From the NCBI RefSeq assembly GCF_900172335.1, contig NZ_FWFX01000001.1, positions 434,001 to 498,000 of the forward strand: a stretch of 64,000 nucleotides of DNA, written 5' to 3'. The translations under genes were made by a program, and so were the position numbers. Origin of the DNA: Roseovarius albus. Lineage in GTDB: Bacteria > Pseudomonadota > Alphaproteobacteria > Rhodobacterales > Rhodobacteraceae. The notes beneath the pieces are model-generated. The model was not told where the DNA came from and did no database searches. It saw nothing but the letters and a program-made list of their open reading frames with translations. This document shows positions 1 to 8,679 of this stretch, piece by piece (position 1 is the stretch's first letter; every line of letters begins with the position of its first letter).

Positions 1-27
1 CGTTGCGGCCGAGTGAAAGACCTCAGA

Positions 28-1503
28 ATGACAATAAACTATCAAATGCTGATTGACGGCGAATGGGTGGGTGCCTCGGACGGAGGCACCTTTGACACGT
101 TTAACCCCGCCAATGGCGAAGTTTGGGCCACGGCGCCTGAAGCCACTGCGGAAGATGTTGACCGCGCCGTGAAGGCGGCGCATGTGGCCTGCTATGACGG
201 CCCATGGGCCAATATGACGCCAACGCAGCGCGGACAATGTTTGCGCCGTTTGGCGGATCTGTTGGCGGAAAAGTCAGAAGAGCTGGGTGCGGTGGAAACC
301 CGTGACAGTGGCAAGATGTTCAAGGAAACCCGCTGGCAGGCGAAATATATCAGTGAATTCCTGCAGTTCTATGCAGGGGCGGCGGATAAAATTAACGGCG
401 ACACGCTGCCGATTGATAAGCCAGATATGTTTGTCTTTACCGACCGCGAGCCTTTGGGCGTGATTGCGGCTGTAGTGCCGTGGAATAGCCAGCTATTTCT
501 GACCGCTGTGAAGGTTGGTCCGGCGCTGGCGGCGGGTAACACCGTGGTGCTGAAGACCAGCGAACATGCCCCAGCTGTGATCCTTGAATTTGGTAAGTTG
601 ATTGCCGAATCGGGTATTCCCGATGGCGTGGTTAATATCGTAACCGGGCACGGTGATCCATGTGGCAAAACACTGACCAGCCATCCGCTGGTGGCGCGGA
701 TCTCGTTCACCGGTGGGCCGATGGCGGCCAAGCATGTATTGATGAATTCCACCAATAATTTTGCCGAAGTGTCGCTGGAACTGGGCGGAAAATCCCCCTT
801 CATCGTGTTTGATGATGCGGATCTGGACAGTGCGGTGAACGGATCAGTTGCCGGGATCTTTGGCGCCTCTGGCCAAAGCTGTGTGGCGGGGTCGCGTTTG
901 ATTGTGCATGAAGATGTGGCTGACGCTTTCATCGAAAAAATGGCCAAGATCGCGGCGGGCATCAAAATCGGTGATCCGATGGCGGAAGAGACCGAGATGG
1001 GGCCGTTGTGTACCCGCGGACAGATCGAGAATATCGAGTCAGAAGTGGCCTTTGCTGTCGAGCAGGGGGCCAAGCTGGTGTGTGGTGGCAAACGCGCGGA
1101 TGCGGGCAGTGACCTGTTTTTTGAGCCAACCATTCTGGACTGCCCCAGTTCCGATCTGAAGATCGCCGATACAGAACTGTTTGGCCCGGTGCTGTCGGTG
1201 CTGCGGTTCAAAACCGAGGCCGAGGCGCTGGCATTGGCCAATGATACCGAACATGGGCTGGCCGCCGGGATCTTTACCCGTGACAGCGCGCGGGCCTTGC
1301 GGATGTCGCGCGCGGTGCGGGCCGGAATTGTCTGGATCAACACCTACCGTGTGATTTCGCCGGTGGCAGAATTTGGCGGCATGAAAGGCTCGGGCTATGG
1401 CCGCGAAAGTGGATTCCAGGCGGTCTATGACTACACCCGTCCCAAAACGGTTTGGATGAATATCTCAAACGAGCCGATTTCAAACCCCTTCCAGATGCGC
1501 TGA
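28..1503 (+). CDS. NAD(P)+-dependent aldehyde dehydrogenase
   Basis: A 491-residue member of the aldehyde dehydrogenase superfamily, the usual length, oxidising an aldehyde to the acid in the cytoplasm. The general-base motif ELGGKSP begins at Glu251 and the nucleophile is Cys285 in GQSCVAG; the VVPWNSQ stretch belongs to the Rossmann cofactor domain. The ATG at 28 gives the typical N-terminus (MTINYQMLIDGEW); an upstream in-frame GTG at 13 is less likely. It is followed 16 bases later by a flavin monooxygenase gene with a good AAGGAG site, and two more genes follow, so it is probably one step of a catabolic operon that may begin left of the window. The substrate cannot be told from the sequence. 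Confidence 0.9.
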   Translation: MTINYQMLIDGEWVGASDGGTFDTFNPANGEVWATAPEATAEDVDRAVKAAHVACYDGPWANMTPTQRGQCLRRLADLLAEKSEELGAVETRDSGKMFKETRWQAKYISEFLQFYAGAADKINGDTLPIDKPDMFVFTDREPLGVIAAVVPWNSQLFLTAVKVGPALAAGNTVVLKTSEHAPAVILEFGKLIAESGIPDGVVNIVTGHGDPCGKTLTSHPLVARISFTGGPMAAKHVLMNSTNNFAEVSLELGGKSPFIVFDDADLDSAVNGSVAGIFGASGQSCVAGSRLIVHEDVADAFIEKMAKIAAGIKIGDPMAEETEMGPLCTRGQIENIESEVAFAVEQGAKLVCGGKRADAGSDLFFEPTILDCPSSDLKIADTELFGPVLSVLRFKTEAEALALANDTEHGLAAGIFTRDSARALRMSRAVRAGIVWINTYRVISPVAEFGGMKGSGYGRESGFQAVYDYTRPKTVWMNISNEPISNPFQMR

Positions 1504-1519
1504 TTTAAGGAGTAAAAAC

Positions 1520-2554
1520 ATGAAGTTCCAACTGGCAATTAACCTTGAGCGTATGACTCCGGCGACCGACATGAAGGCGGTGCGCGATCACACGCTGGAG
1601 ATGGTCAAGATGGCCGATGAAGCCGGCTTCGAGATCGCTTGGGCGGCGGAGCACCATGCGATGGAGATGACCATTGCACCTAACCCGTTCCAGATTTTGA
1701 CCTGGTGGGGCGAGCATACCAAAAATATTCGCTTGGGTGTGGGCGTGGTGAACGCGGCCTATTGGCATCCGATTGATCTAGCTGGCGAAGCTGCGTTTCT
1801 GGATCTGATCAGCGATGGGCGTCTGGAGTTCGGCATCGGGTCGGGCGCTTACCAAAGAGAGTTTGACCGGATGAAGCCGGGCCTCGATCAGCGTGACAGC
1901 TGGCGCTACATGCAGGAAATGCTGCCGGTGGTGCAAAAGCTGTGGCAGGGCGATTACGAGCACAACGGCGAGTTCTGGCAGTTCCCACGCGCGACATCTT
2001 GCCCAAAACCGGTGCAGAAAGAGGTGCCGGTCTGGGTGGCCGCCCGCGCGCCGATCACCTTTGATTACGCGGTTGAAAATGGCTGCAACATCATGAGCTG
2101 GCCGCTGACCATGCCGTTTTCCGAAGCTGAGACCTATCGCCAGCGACTGGACGAGTCGATTGCCAAGAACGGCGGCAAGTACGACGGTCGTTGGTCGATG
2201 ATGCGCCACACTGCGGTTTATGACAACGAGACCGACCGTCAGGCGGCGATTGATTCCATCCGCGTGCAGTTGAGCCAGTTTGGCAACCTGCTGATGAAAT
2301 CTGGCGATGTTGTGAACGGCTTCCCTGAGCAGGTGCCGCTGGACAGCCTTGAGGGCAATGCGCGGGTTGACCCGCAGATGCTGGAAGAGAACCTGATGTT
2401 CGGCTCGCCCGAGCAGGTGATTGAAAAACTTAAGCCTTATGAGGCACTTGGGGTGGATGGGTTCATCTACTATGCCTCGATGGGAATGGATATGGATCAG
2501 CAGAAGCGCTCGCTCAAGCTGTTTATCGATCAGGTTTTGCCGGAATTTAGATAA
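1520..2554 (+). CDS. LLM-class flavin-dependent oxidoreductase
   Basis: A 344-residue luciferase-like (bacterial luciferase alpha fold) monooxygenase, expected to use reduced FMN and O2 on an organic substrate. Family marks are the N-terminal AAEHHAM region, the RLGVGVVNAAYWHP strand, DLISDGRLEFGIGSGAY and the C-terminal GSPEQVIEKLKPYEALGVD typical of the TIM-barrel family. AAGGAG sits just before the ATG. It lies between an aldehyde dehydrogenase and a DUF1185 gene on the same strand. No flavin reductase is in view, so the reductase must be encoded elsewhere or left of the window. The substrate is unknown. Confidence 0.88.
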   Translation: MKFQLAINLERMTPATDMKAVRDHTLEMVKMADEAGFEIAWAAEHHAMEMTIAPNPFQILTWWGEHTKNIRLGVGVVNAAYWHPIDLAGEAAFLDLISDGRLEFGIGSGAYQREFDRMKPGLDQRDSWRYMQEMLPVVQKLWQGDYEHNGEFWQFPRATSCPKPVQKEVPVWVAARAPITFDYAVENGCNIMSWPLTMPFSEAETYRQRLDESIAKNGGKYDGRWSMMRHTAVYDNETDRQAAIDSIRVQLSQFGNLLMKSGDVVNGFPEQVPLDSLEGNARVDPQMLEENLMFGSPEQVIEKLKPYEALGVDGFIYYASMGMDMDQQKRSLKLFIDQVLPEFR

Positions 2555-2583
2555 TTCGGCTGCAGGTTTAAAAGGATAAGACA

Positions 2584-3180
2584 ATGGCAGTAGAAATTCG
2601 CCGCACGCTGGTCACGGTGCAAACCACGTACAAGGAAGGCTGGAAAGAGGTCGCAGAGCCGACCAAGATGGTTGCCGCTATGGCGATTATCAAAAACCCG
2701 TGGTTTGGCCGTGGGCATGTCGAAGATATGGGCCCTGAAATTCGTGAGCACGGCCCGGTTCTGGGCAAGTTGCTGACCGATATGATCATGAAGGAAACCG
2801 ATGGTGCGGTTGAGGGCTATGGCAAGGCCTCGGTCGTCGGCATGGGGGGGGAGCAGGAGCACGGGCAGGGCATGACCCACACACTGTGGTTTGGTAACCA
2901 GTACCGCGATGCGGTCAAGGCCAAGAGCTATATGGTCTTTGCCAATACGCGCGGGGCAGCAGGTACGGCGCTGATCATCCCGTGTATGGACAAGGACGAT
3001 GGCGGCAAACGTTCGCATTATCAAACCATTCAGATCTGTGTGCCGGATGCCCCGGCCGAAGACGAGATTATCGTTGCGTTGGGGGCCACTGTTGGCGGGC
3101 ATCCGAACCACCGGATCGGCGACCGTTACAAGGACCTCGAAGAGATGGGGCATGATCTTGATAACCCGGCGGGGGTGTAA
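2584..3180 (+). CDS. DUF1185 ('amino acid synthesis') family protein
   Basis: A 198-residue soluble protein recognised as a DUF1185 member, a family that carries the loose name 'amino acid synthesis protein' but has no firmly established reaction. It has no signal peptide or membrane segment. Glycine-rich stretches such as GYGKASVVGMGGEQEHG and a late VALGATVGGHPNHRIGDRY are the recognisable conserved parts. AAAAGGATAAGACA precedes the ATG, giving a usable ribosome site. It sits inside the aldehyde dehydrogenase / LLM / hydrolase operon, and its stop abuts the next start directly, so it is probably an enzyme of the same catabolic route (inference). Confidence 0.8.
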   Translation: MAVEIRRTLVTVQTTYKEGWKEVAEPTKMVAAMAIIKNPWFGRGHVEDMGPEIREHGPVLGKLLTDMIMKETDGAVEGYGKASVVGMGGEQEHGQGMTHTLWFGNQYRDAVKAKSYMVFANTRGAAGTALIIPCMDKDDGGKRSHYQTIQICVPDAPAEDEIIVALGATVGGHPNHRIGDRYKDLEEMGHDLDNPAGV

Positions 3181-3978
3181 ATGGCGGTCAGTCAAGCGGG
3201 AACATCTTATGAGCTGACCGGCCCGGAAGGAGCGCCCGTTGTGGCGCTCATTCATGGGTTGGGGATGGATCGGTATAGCACTTGGGGGCCGATTGCGCCG
3301 GTGCTGGCGGAAAAATACCGGGTGTTGAGTTATGACTTATGTGGGCATGGCGCGACGGCTTTGCCGGAGCAGGACCCCAGCCTGACAGTGCTGAGCGAGC
3401 AGCTGATTACGCTGATGGATGAGCTGGGCATTGCGCAGGCCGCTTTGGTTGGGTTTTCGCTGGGTGGGATGATCAACCGGCGCTGTGCGATTGATCATCC
3501 GGATCGCGTGTCGGCGCTGGCAATCCTGAATTCACCGCATGAACGCGGCGAACAAGCGCAGAAACGGTTTGAGGAATACGCCCGCCAAAGCGGCGAGGGC
3601 GGGCCTGGGGCCACGATTGACGCGGCATTGGAGCGCTGGTTCACCGAAGGCTTTCACCGCGACCACCCCGATCAGGTGGCGGCGGTGCGGGATGTGATCC
3701 TGGCCAATGACCACAAAAACTATGCCCAGCACCGGCAAGTGCTGGCCGAGGGCGTGGTGGAGTTGATCCGGCCTGAACCGCCGATTACGCATCCGGCATT
3801 AGTGATGACCTGCGAGTTCGACAGCGGATCGACTCCGGCGATGAGCTGGGCCATCGCCAAAGAGATCGGCGAGGCTGATGTGGTGATTGTGCCGGAGTTG
3901 AAACACCTTGGGTTGGTCGAGCAGCCGAAGCTGTTTTCAGATCCGGTGATGGCGTTTTTGAGCAAAAATTTCGTTTAG
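3181..3978 (+). CDS. alpha/beta-fold hydrolase
   Basis: A 265-residue alpha/beta hydrolase, similar in build to 3-oxoadipate enol-lactone hydrolases. The oxyanion region is HGLGMD, the nucleophile elbow GFSLGGM contains Ser93, and the likely acid and histidine of the triad are Asp214 (in EFDSGS) and His242 (in KHLGL). The ATG follows the upstream stop codon with no gap, which indicates translational coupling. As the last gene of the operon it probably hydrolyses an ester, lactone or C-C bonded intermediate; the exact substrate cannot be inferred. Confidence 0.85.
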   Translation: MAVSQAGTSYELTGPEGAPVVALIHGLGMDRYSTWGPIAPVLAEKYRVLSYDLCGHGATALPEQDPSLTVLSEQLITLMDELGIAQAALVGFSLGGMINRRCAIDHPDRVSALAILNSPHERGEQAQKRFEEYARQSGEGGPGATIDAALERWFTEGFHRDHPDQVAAVRDVILANDHKNYAQHRQVLAEGVVELIRPEPPITHPALVMTCEFDSGSTPAMSWAIAKEIGEADVVIVPELKHLGLVEQPKLFSDPVMAFLSKNFV

Positions 3979-4094
3979 AACGCAAGACTGCAGTGCGCCT
4001 TCAAAGTTGCAATACTTAAACTGATTGCAGCACAGGGTTACAGGTGATACTTCTGCTGACGCGAGAGAGTATGAGTTGAGGGCAAGTGCATCAC

Positions 4095-4619
4095 ATGCGT
4101 TTTGATAGATCCAGAAGTACATCTATTTTGGCTGCAGCTTTGATTTTTATCAGTGCGCAGGCAGACGTTTCATTTGCAGGAACACCGCTAAACATCAAGA
4201 AGGAAGCGGGGGTCGCCGCTTTGGCATGTCTTAGGCTTGTAGAGAATCATACGACAAATCCATCGGAACTCCAGAAACATGGATATGAAAAGCGAAACAA
4301 GAAATACGTTAAGTCGGAGCTGAATTTCCCACTTATAAAAATTAAACCAGAAGTGAAGGTTGAGGCGCGTACCAATCGAAAATTCACAAGCTGCTCTATC
4401 AGATTTTCGCCACTTCGTAGGGGGCAGGAAAATGGCCTTTATGGTAGTGTCAAGCAAGTACTCGAAAAGCATGGATACAGACAGGCGGTCGCCAAAGATC
4501 GTAGAGGCCGCGAGAAACCGGTATACGTAAAAGGCGACATCGTCCTCAAGACAGGCGGAAGTCTTAATACGGATTACTCAACTTATTCGGTGCATATCTA
4601 CATGGAAAGAGACAAGTAA
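4095..4619 (+). CDS. secreted protein of unknown function
   Basis: A 174-residue protein with an N-terminal signal peptide (charged MRFDRSRS, hydrophobic stretch ILAAALIFISAQ, probable cleavage near SFAG). The mature part is basic and Lys/Arg-rich and contains two cysteines. I do not recognise the family. Two starts are possible: GTG at 4086 or ATG at 4095; the ATG gives the more usual signal peptide. Codon use is less GC-rich than in the operon upstream, and it stands alone between a hydrolase and the LysR gene, which suggests accessory DNA (inference). Confidence 0.6.
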   Translation: MRFDRSRSTSILAAALIFISAQADVSFAGTPLNIKKEAGVAALACLRLVENHTTNPSELQKHGYEKRNKKYVKSELNFPLIKIKPEVKVEARTNRKFTSCSIRFSPLRRGQENGLYGSVKQVLEKHGYRQAVAKDRRGREKPVYVKGDIVLKTGGSLNTDYSTYSVHIYMERDK

Positions 4620-4707
4620 TCGCGATCCGTACTCAAGTACTATAGCGTAATGGCGCGATATAGAAAGCGCGCCTTTCGGCTGAGATCAGCATTTGTGCCG
4701 TAGAGTA

Positions 4708-5595
4708 TCAAGAGCAGAGCCAGGTAATAAAACGTTCTGTTTGTGCTGATAAGTTTCTGGTTGGAAATTGTACGCGCAAGCCGCCGGGAGAGGACATTTC
4801 CCATGGGCCAACTGGCTGTAGGGAACCGTCTTGCAGGTGTTGATCCAGCACCAACTGCCATCCAAGCAGGATGCCTTGACCCAAGCGCGCGGCCTCAATG
4901 GCGATGGCATAGCTGTCGAAGGTGAGTTTTGGGTTTGGGGGATTGTCGATGCCGTGGGTCTTGAGAAAATCTGCCCAATGCAGCCAATCCCTGCGTTTCT
5001 GGGCAAAATCGATCAGCGGAAAGTCCTGTAGTGTTAGCAGGCTCGGATTTTTAGGAAGTTGCGCGATCACGGTGGGGGCGGCCACCGGAAATACGCGATC
5101 AGGTGCGATCAGCTTGCTGTCGTAGGCTGTTCCCTCGGGGCGCCCATAGAGGACGGCGATATCGAATTGCCCGACAAAGGTTTCCGGGCTTCGATTGGAC
5201 GATAAGACTTGAATGTTGATCTCTGGGTATTCCCGCTCAAAATCCAGAACTTTGCGATTGAGCCAGCTTGTCGTCAGGCTGTGATCGCAAAACACTGTAA
5301 CATTTGGGGTTTTGCCGATCTCAATGGTCTCGGCAACGGCGCTGCAGATCTGATCAAGTGCTGCGGGTAAGTCGGCGATTAATCTTTGCCCGGCACGGGT
5401 GAGCACCACGCCTTTGGGTGTGCGGGTGGCCAGAGGCTGACCGATGAAGTCTTCCAATTCGCGCAACTGACGACTGATCGCGGCCTGCGTGAGGTTCAGA
5501 GCCTCGGCTGCCGCGGTGATGCTGCCGGTTTCGGCAACAGCGGCAAAGGCGACGAGCCGGGAGGTGGAGGGCAGGAGGCGGCGGTAATTCTTCAT
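4708..5595 (-). CDS. LysR-family transcriptional regulator
   Basis: A 295-residue LysR-type regulator: winged helix-turn-helix at about residues 5-65 (AFAAVAETGSITAAAEALN and TQAAISRQLRELE), followed by a periplasmic-binding-like effector domain (about 95-290). The ATG at 5595 (MKNYRRLLP) gives the usual family N-terminus; upstream in-frame starts would run into the shared regulatory region. It is divergent from a TauD-type dioxygenase gene, the classical arrangement for a LysR protein controlling its neighbour and itself. The effector ligand is unknown. Confidence 0.9.
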   Translation of the reverse strand: MKNYRRLLPSTSRLVAFAAVAETGSITAAAEALNLTQAAISRQLRELEDFIGQPLATRTPKGVVLTRAGQRLIADLPAALDQICSAVAETIEIGKTPNVTVFCDHSLTTSWLNRKVLDFEREYPEINIQVLSSNRSPETFVGQFDIAVLYGRPEGTAYDSKLIAPDRVFPVAAPTVIAQLPKNPSLLTLQDFPLIDFAQKRRDWLHWADFLKTHGIDNPPNPKLTFDSYAIAIEAARLGQGILLGWQLVLDQHLQDGSLQPVGPWEMSSPGGLRVQFPTRNLSAQTERFITWLCS

Positions 5596-5620
5596 AACCT
5601 TTGGTAATGCCGTTTTGTGG

Positions 5621-5665
5621 AATTCATCAATATGAATTTGAATGTTTGTAGGTGATATTGATGAA
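5621..5665. promoter_or_regulatory. inverted repeats in the LysR / dioxygenase intergenic region
   Basis: Two overlapping perfect inverted repeats are visible. AATTCAT-N4-ATGAATT occupies 5621-5638, and TTCATCAATAT (5623-5633) is repeated inverted as ATATTGATGAA (5655-5665). They lie about 28 bases upstream of the LysR start and about 78 bases upstream of the dioxygenase start, where a LysR-type regulator is expected to bind. Function is inferred from position and symmetry only. Confidence 0.55.
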
Positions 5666-5742
5666 AAGCCGCACTGCATCATTCAATGAATAACGGATCG
5701 TTAGGGTAGCAGAGCGTGGCATTCACTTGGGAGGTTGAGAAC

Positions 5743-6573
5743 ATGGATATCGCAAAGGTCACCCCAGCGATAGGGGCAGAGATCACAGGCGTGGATCTGA
5801 CAGCGCGGCTGACAGACATGGTGAGCGAGGGGCTATATCAGGCCTTGCTGGAACATCAGGTGATTTTTCTGCGCGACACAGATATCACGCCTGAGACGCA
5901 TATGGCCTTGGCGGCCAGTTTTGGTGAGATTGACGAACCGCATCCGCTTTATCCCCATGTCGATGGCTTTGATCGCATCGTGAAACTGGAAAACGACAGC
6001 GGTGCGCCGCCGGACACGAACAGTTGGCACACTGACCTGACCTTTAAGGCGCAGCAGCCTTTTGCCTCGATCCTGGTGGCGCGGGTGGTGCCCGAGGTGG
6101 GGGGCGATACGATGTGGTCGAGCTGTTACGCGGCCTATGATCGCTTGCCCGCAGGGATGAAAGCCGATCTGGACGGGTTGAGCGCGGTGCATGATATGGG
6201 GGATTTCCGCAATTCTTTTGATGCCAGTCCGGAGGCATTAAATGGTGGCATGACCCGGTTTGGCCACAACTTCCGGCCTCTGATTGTGGAGCATCCAGTC
6301 ACAGGGCGTAAGTTTCTGAACTACAACGAGGCCTTTGTCACCCATATCATCGGGCTTACCACGAATGAAAGCAATGGGTTGCGGGTGTGGCTGGCCAACC
6401 ATATGAACAAGCCCGAGGATCAGATCCGCTGGCGCTGGCGGGCCGGGGATCTGGCCATTTGGGACAATCGTTGCACCATGCATTACGCGGTGGCCGATTA
6501 CTTGCCGGCCTATCGCTGCATGAACCGGATTACAGTGGTAAGGGATCGACGTGAGGCTATTCAGATGAAGTAA
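5743..6573 (+). CDS. TauD/TfdA-family Fe(II)/2-oxoglutarate dioxygenase
   Basis: A 276-residue dioxygenase of the taurine / 2,4-D dioxygenase family. The iron ligands are visible: His96 and Asp98 in SWHTDLTF and the distal His247 in CTMHYAV; Arg262 (MNRITVV) is the expected 2-oxoglutarate anchor. The ATG at 5743 is chosen because GGGAGG lies at optimal distance; a GTG at 5716 lacks this. It probably hydroxylates a sulfonate, carboxylate or similar small substrate for assimilation. No ABC transporter is adjacent, so calling it taurine dioxygenase would be over-precise. The divergent LysR gene is its likely regulator. Confidence 0.88.
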   Translation: MDIAKVTPAIGAEITGVDLTARLTDMVSEGLYQALLEHQVIFLRDTDITPETHMALAASFGEIDEPHPLYPHVDGFDRIVKLENDSGAPPDTNSWHTDLTFKAQQPFASILVARVVPEVGGDTMWSSCYAAYDRLPAGMKADLDGLSAVHDMGDFRNSFDASPEALNGGMTRFGHNFRPLIVEHPVTGRKFLNYNEAFVTHIIGLTTNESNGLRVWLANHMNKPEDQIRWRWRAGDLAIWDNRCTMHYAVADYLPAYRCMNRITVVRDRREAIQMK

Positions 6574-6768
6574 GAATCATCGGTTAACTCATATGTGTTC
6601 TCGTTGAGGGTATAGTTTTGGCCTTGATCGGCGTTTGTTTCGTTGCTGGAAACGTGGCGAAAATAAGTTTCAAATACGTTGAATTTGTGCTGGAAATTGC
6701 GTTAGTGGTCTTATAGGCTAATCCAGAAGTTAGTAACTTGTTAAAATTGTAACGAGGGAGCAATTGAA

Positions 6769-7470
6769 ATGAAGATGTTTAGTACCGCGGTTCTCGCGGC
6801 TGTGTTTGGGTTAGGGGTAGCGACTTCATCCTCTGCAGTAACATTCAGCGCAAGTTTTTGGGATACCATTCCGGGCACCGATTGCTGCCCTGGTACAGCA
6901 GATCCGACACCAGGTAGCCCTGAGAACAATATCGTAAACAACTTGGCCGACGCCTTGGCCGTGATTGATTTCCGCGAAGCAGATGCGACGTTTGAATCAA
7001 GCGGGATTGATTACCCCAACGGTGCAGATGGGTCGGTCGACACACTTGGAACAACATTGGGTGAGTTTCTGGGTGTGGATGCCCCTTCAATCATTGGGGA
7101 CGCAGCGCAGACCCTGTCTGGTTCGATTTTCGAATTCACAGGCTTGATTAACCTTGTCGAAGGCATCAACCAATTCGTAATTGCCTCGGACGATGGCTTC
7201 CAGCTTGAAGTTGGCGGTGTGGTCATCGGTAGCTTCTTTGGAACACGTGCGATCAACTCCTCTTCAACCATCGATTTCGATGCGGGAGAAGGCGGTGAAG
7301 AATCAATTCGTCTCGTGTTCTTCGACGACAATCGCGCTAAAATCGGTGTCGAGGCGACGTTGAACGGTGATGTCATCACGGCAGTGCCGCTACCGGCTGG
7401 TGGTTTGCTGTTACTGAGCGGTTTGGGTGCTTTGGGATTGGCCACACGCCGGCGCAAGAAAGCGGCGTAA
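6769..7470 (+). CDS. VPLPA-CTERM sorting-domain surface protein
   Basis: A 233-residue exported protein. It has a signal peptide (MKMFSTAVLAAVFGLGVATSS), a beta-rich acidic body containing IDYPNGADG and FASDDGFQLEVGG-like segments, and a C-terminal sorting signal: VPLPAGG followed by the hydrophobic LLLLSGLGALGLA and the basic tail TRRRKKAA. That layout is the VPLPA variant of PEP-CTERM signals, which are processed by exosortases. A DCCPG motif near residue 41 could form a vicinal disulfide. It is monocistronic with a strong terminator. The role of the body is not recognised; the ASDDGFQLEVGG region resembles PA14-like segments only weakly. Confidence 0.85.
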   Translation: MKMFSTAVLAAVFGLGVATSSSAVTFSASFWDTIPGTDCCPGTADPTPGSPENNIVNNLADALAVIDFREADATFESSGIDYPNGADGSVDTLGTTLGEFLGVDAPSIIGDAAQTLSGSIFEFTGLINLVEGINQFVIASDDGFQLEVGGVVIGSFFGTRAINSSSTIDFDAGEGGEESIRLVFFDDNRAKIGVEATLNGDVITAVPLPAGGLLLLSGLGALGLATRRRKKAA

Positions 7471-7502
7471 GACTGAGCAATAGATCCAGTTGCAAGTTGA
7501 AG

Positions 7503-7532
7503 GGGATGGTTTTGAACCATCCCTTTTTCTTT
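7503..7532 (+). terminator. rho-independent terminator of the VPLPA-CTERM gene
   Basis: A perfect nine-base-pair stem (GGGATGGTT / AACCATCCC) with a three-base loop is followed by TTTTTCTTT, 33 bases after the stop codon. Confidence 0.9.
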
Positions 7533-7561
7533 GCGAAGAGCGTTGAAAGCGTTTTCGGTGT

Positions 7562-8071
7562 CTAGCTGACCGTAGGCTGCCCTGAAGTGACCAGTTTCTC
7601 AGCCAGCAAATCATCAAGGAAAACGCTCAGAAGCTGCAAGCGTCCTGCAACATCTGCTTTGCGATAAACCGATGCACATTGCGCTTTGACGGTGCCTTGT
7701 TTGGTGCGCCGCAGCTCGGCCATTTCGGCGATTGAAAAACCTTTGATGGCGAGGATGGCAACCTCGCGTTCGGCGCTGGTGAGGGACCAGTCATTGAAAC
7801 GCTGCTCAAGAACTTCGCAGAACGCACCTGAGGCGATTTTGATCTGGTCTTCGAGGCGGTTTTGACGGTGGAGTACCTGACGCAGCTCATTGGCTGAGAA
7901 CGCCATGCTGAGGAACAGGGCGAGGGTGACCAAGGCTTCGATTCCATCGCTTTCTGCCAGCCAATTCACAGCGCCGGGCCAAAGCATATCCCAAGTGATG
8001 TCCATGAGGAAATAGGCACAGCACAAGGCCTGAAGGGCGAATAATGGCCAGAGAATGGTCGAGCGCGTCAT
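7562..8071 (-). CDS. membrane-anchored LuxR-type HTH regulator
   Basis: A 169-residue protein with two N-terminal membrane segments (about residues 7-25 and 45-62), then a coiled stretch and a C-terminal LuxR/GerE helix-turn-helix: LTSAEREVAILAIKGFSIAE and MAELRRTKQGTVKAQCASVY. Family knowledge says this domain binds DNA; here it would be tethered to the cytoplasmic membrane. No receiver or autoinducer domain is present. It stands between the VPLPA-CTERM gene (convergent) and the PepSY gene (same strand); a strong hairpin separates it from the latter. Confidence 0.8.
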   Translation of the reverse strand: MTRSTILWPLFALQALCCAYFLMDITWDMLWPGAVNWLAESDGIEALVTLALFLSMAFSANELRQVLHRQNRLEDQIKIASGAFCEVLEQRFNDWSLTSAEREVAILAIKGFSIAEMAELRRTKQGTVKAQCASVYRKADVAGRLQLLSVFLDDLLAEKLVTSGQPTVS

Positions 8072-8093
8072 ATCATGTTCCTGATCGGTGGAA

Positions 8094-8121
8094 TGGTGCG
8101 TTCAACTTAATGAACGCACCA
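8094..8121. terminator. strong intergenic hairpin
   Basis: An eleven-base perfect inverted repeat (TGGTGCGTTCA / TGAACGCACCA, six-base loop) sits just after the PepSY gene and just before the membrane LuxR gene, both on the minus strand. It lacks a U-tract, so it may be an RNA stabiliser or attenuator rather than an intrinsic terminator. Confidence 0.6.
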
Positions 8122-8129
8122 CCGAATTG

Positions 8130-8411
8130 TTAGCTGTCATCCGACTCGTCGTCATCTTCGAGCTCAACTTCAAGAACCGCGCCGGTCTTGGGGTTGATCT
8201 CAATCTCATAGGCTTGACCGTCCAGTGTGGCCTCGACTTCGATTTCATCATCTTCATATTCGATTTCAGAGATGACGTAACCCTGCGATTCAAGCTCGGT
8301 GCGGATGGCATCCTCAGTGGTGCCCAAAGTGTCGCCAGCATTGATCTGTGCCATTGCGATGCCGGGGATCAGAAGGCCGGACAGGAGAAGCAGTTTACCG
8401 TGTTTGATCAT
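8130..8411 (-). CDS. small exported PepSY-like protein
   Basis: A 93-residue protein with a clear signal peptide (MIKHGKLLLLSGLLIPGIAMA) and one PepSY-like unit: EDAIRTELESQGYVISEIEY, a Glu/Asp-rich middle, and the strand YEIEINPKTGAVLEVELE. PepSY domains are periplasmic and are thought to inhibit peptidases or shape two-component or peptidase activity. The protein is very acidic and ends in DDDESDDS. It lies upstream of the membrane LuxR gene on the same strand. Confidence 0.75.
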   Translation of the reverse strand: MIKHGKLLLLSGLLIPGIAMAQINAGDTLGTTEDAIRTELESQGYVISEIEYEDDEIEVEATLDGQAYEIEINPKTGAVLEVELEDDDESDDS

Positions 8412-8679
8412 TGTGAAGTCCTTTCAGATGTTGGTTGCCGCGATGTTGCGGTTGCCCTGATCTGTGCAGGAAGGTGCTGTCTTTGAATGAGACTTTCAGC
8501 GGATTTTGGATGGCTTAGGCCGAAGGTTTATTCATTTTGCGGGTGAAAATATCGTTTTAGTGAATTCGGTTTCAACAAATAAAGTGAGCGAAGGATTCGA
8601 TGCTAAGTTCACAATCGTTTATTGCGCGCACGGTTTTGGCTGCAAAGATGGTTGGTTCCAATCCTTAAGTGACGAACAT

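Noticed and set aside
369..1343. Long antisense frame inside the aldehyde dehydrogenase
   Set aside because: Typical shadow frame in GC-rich coding DNA; Ser/Pro/Ala-rich and without family features.
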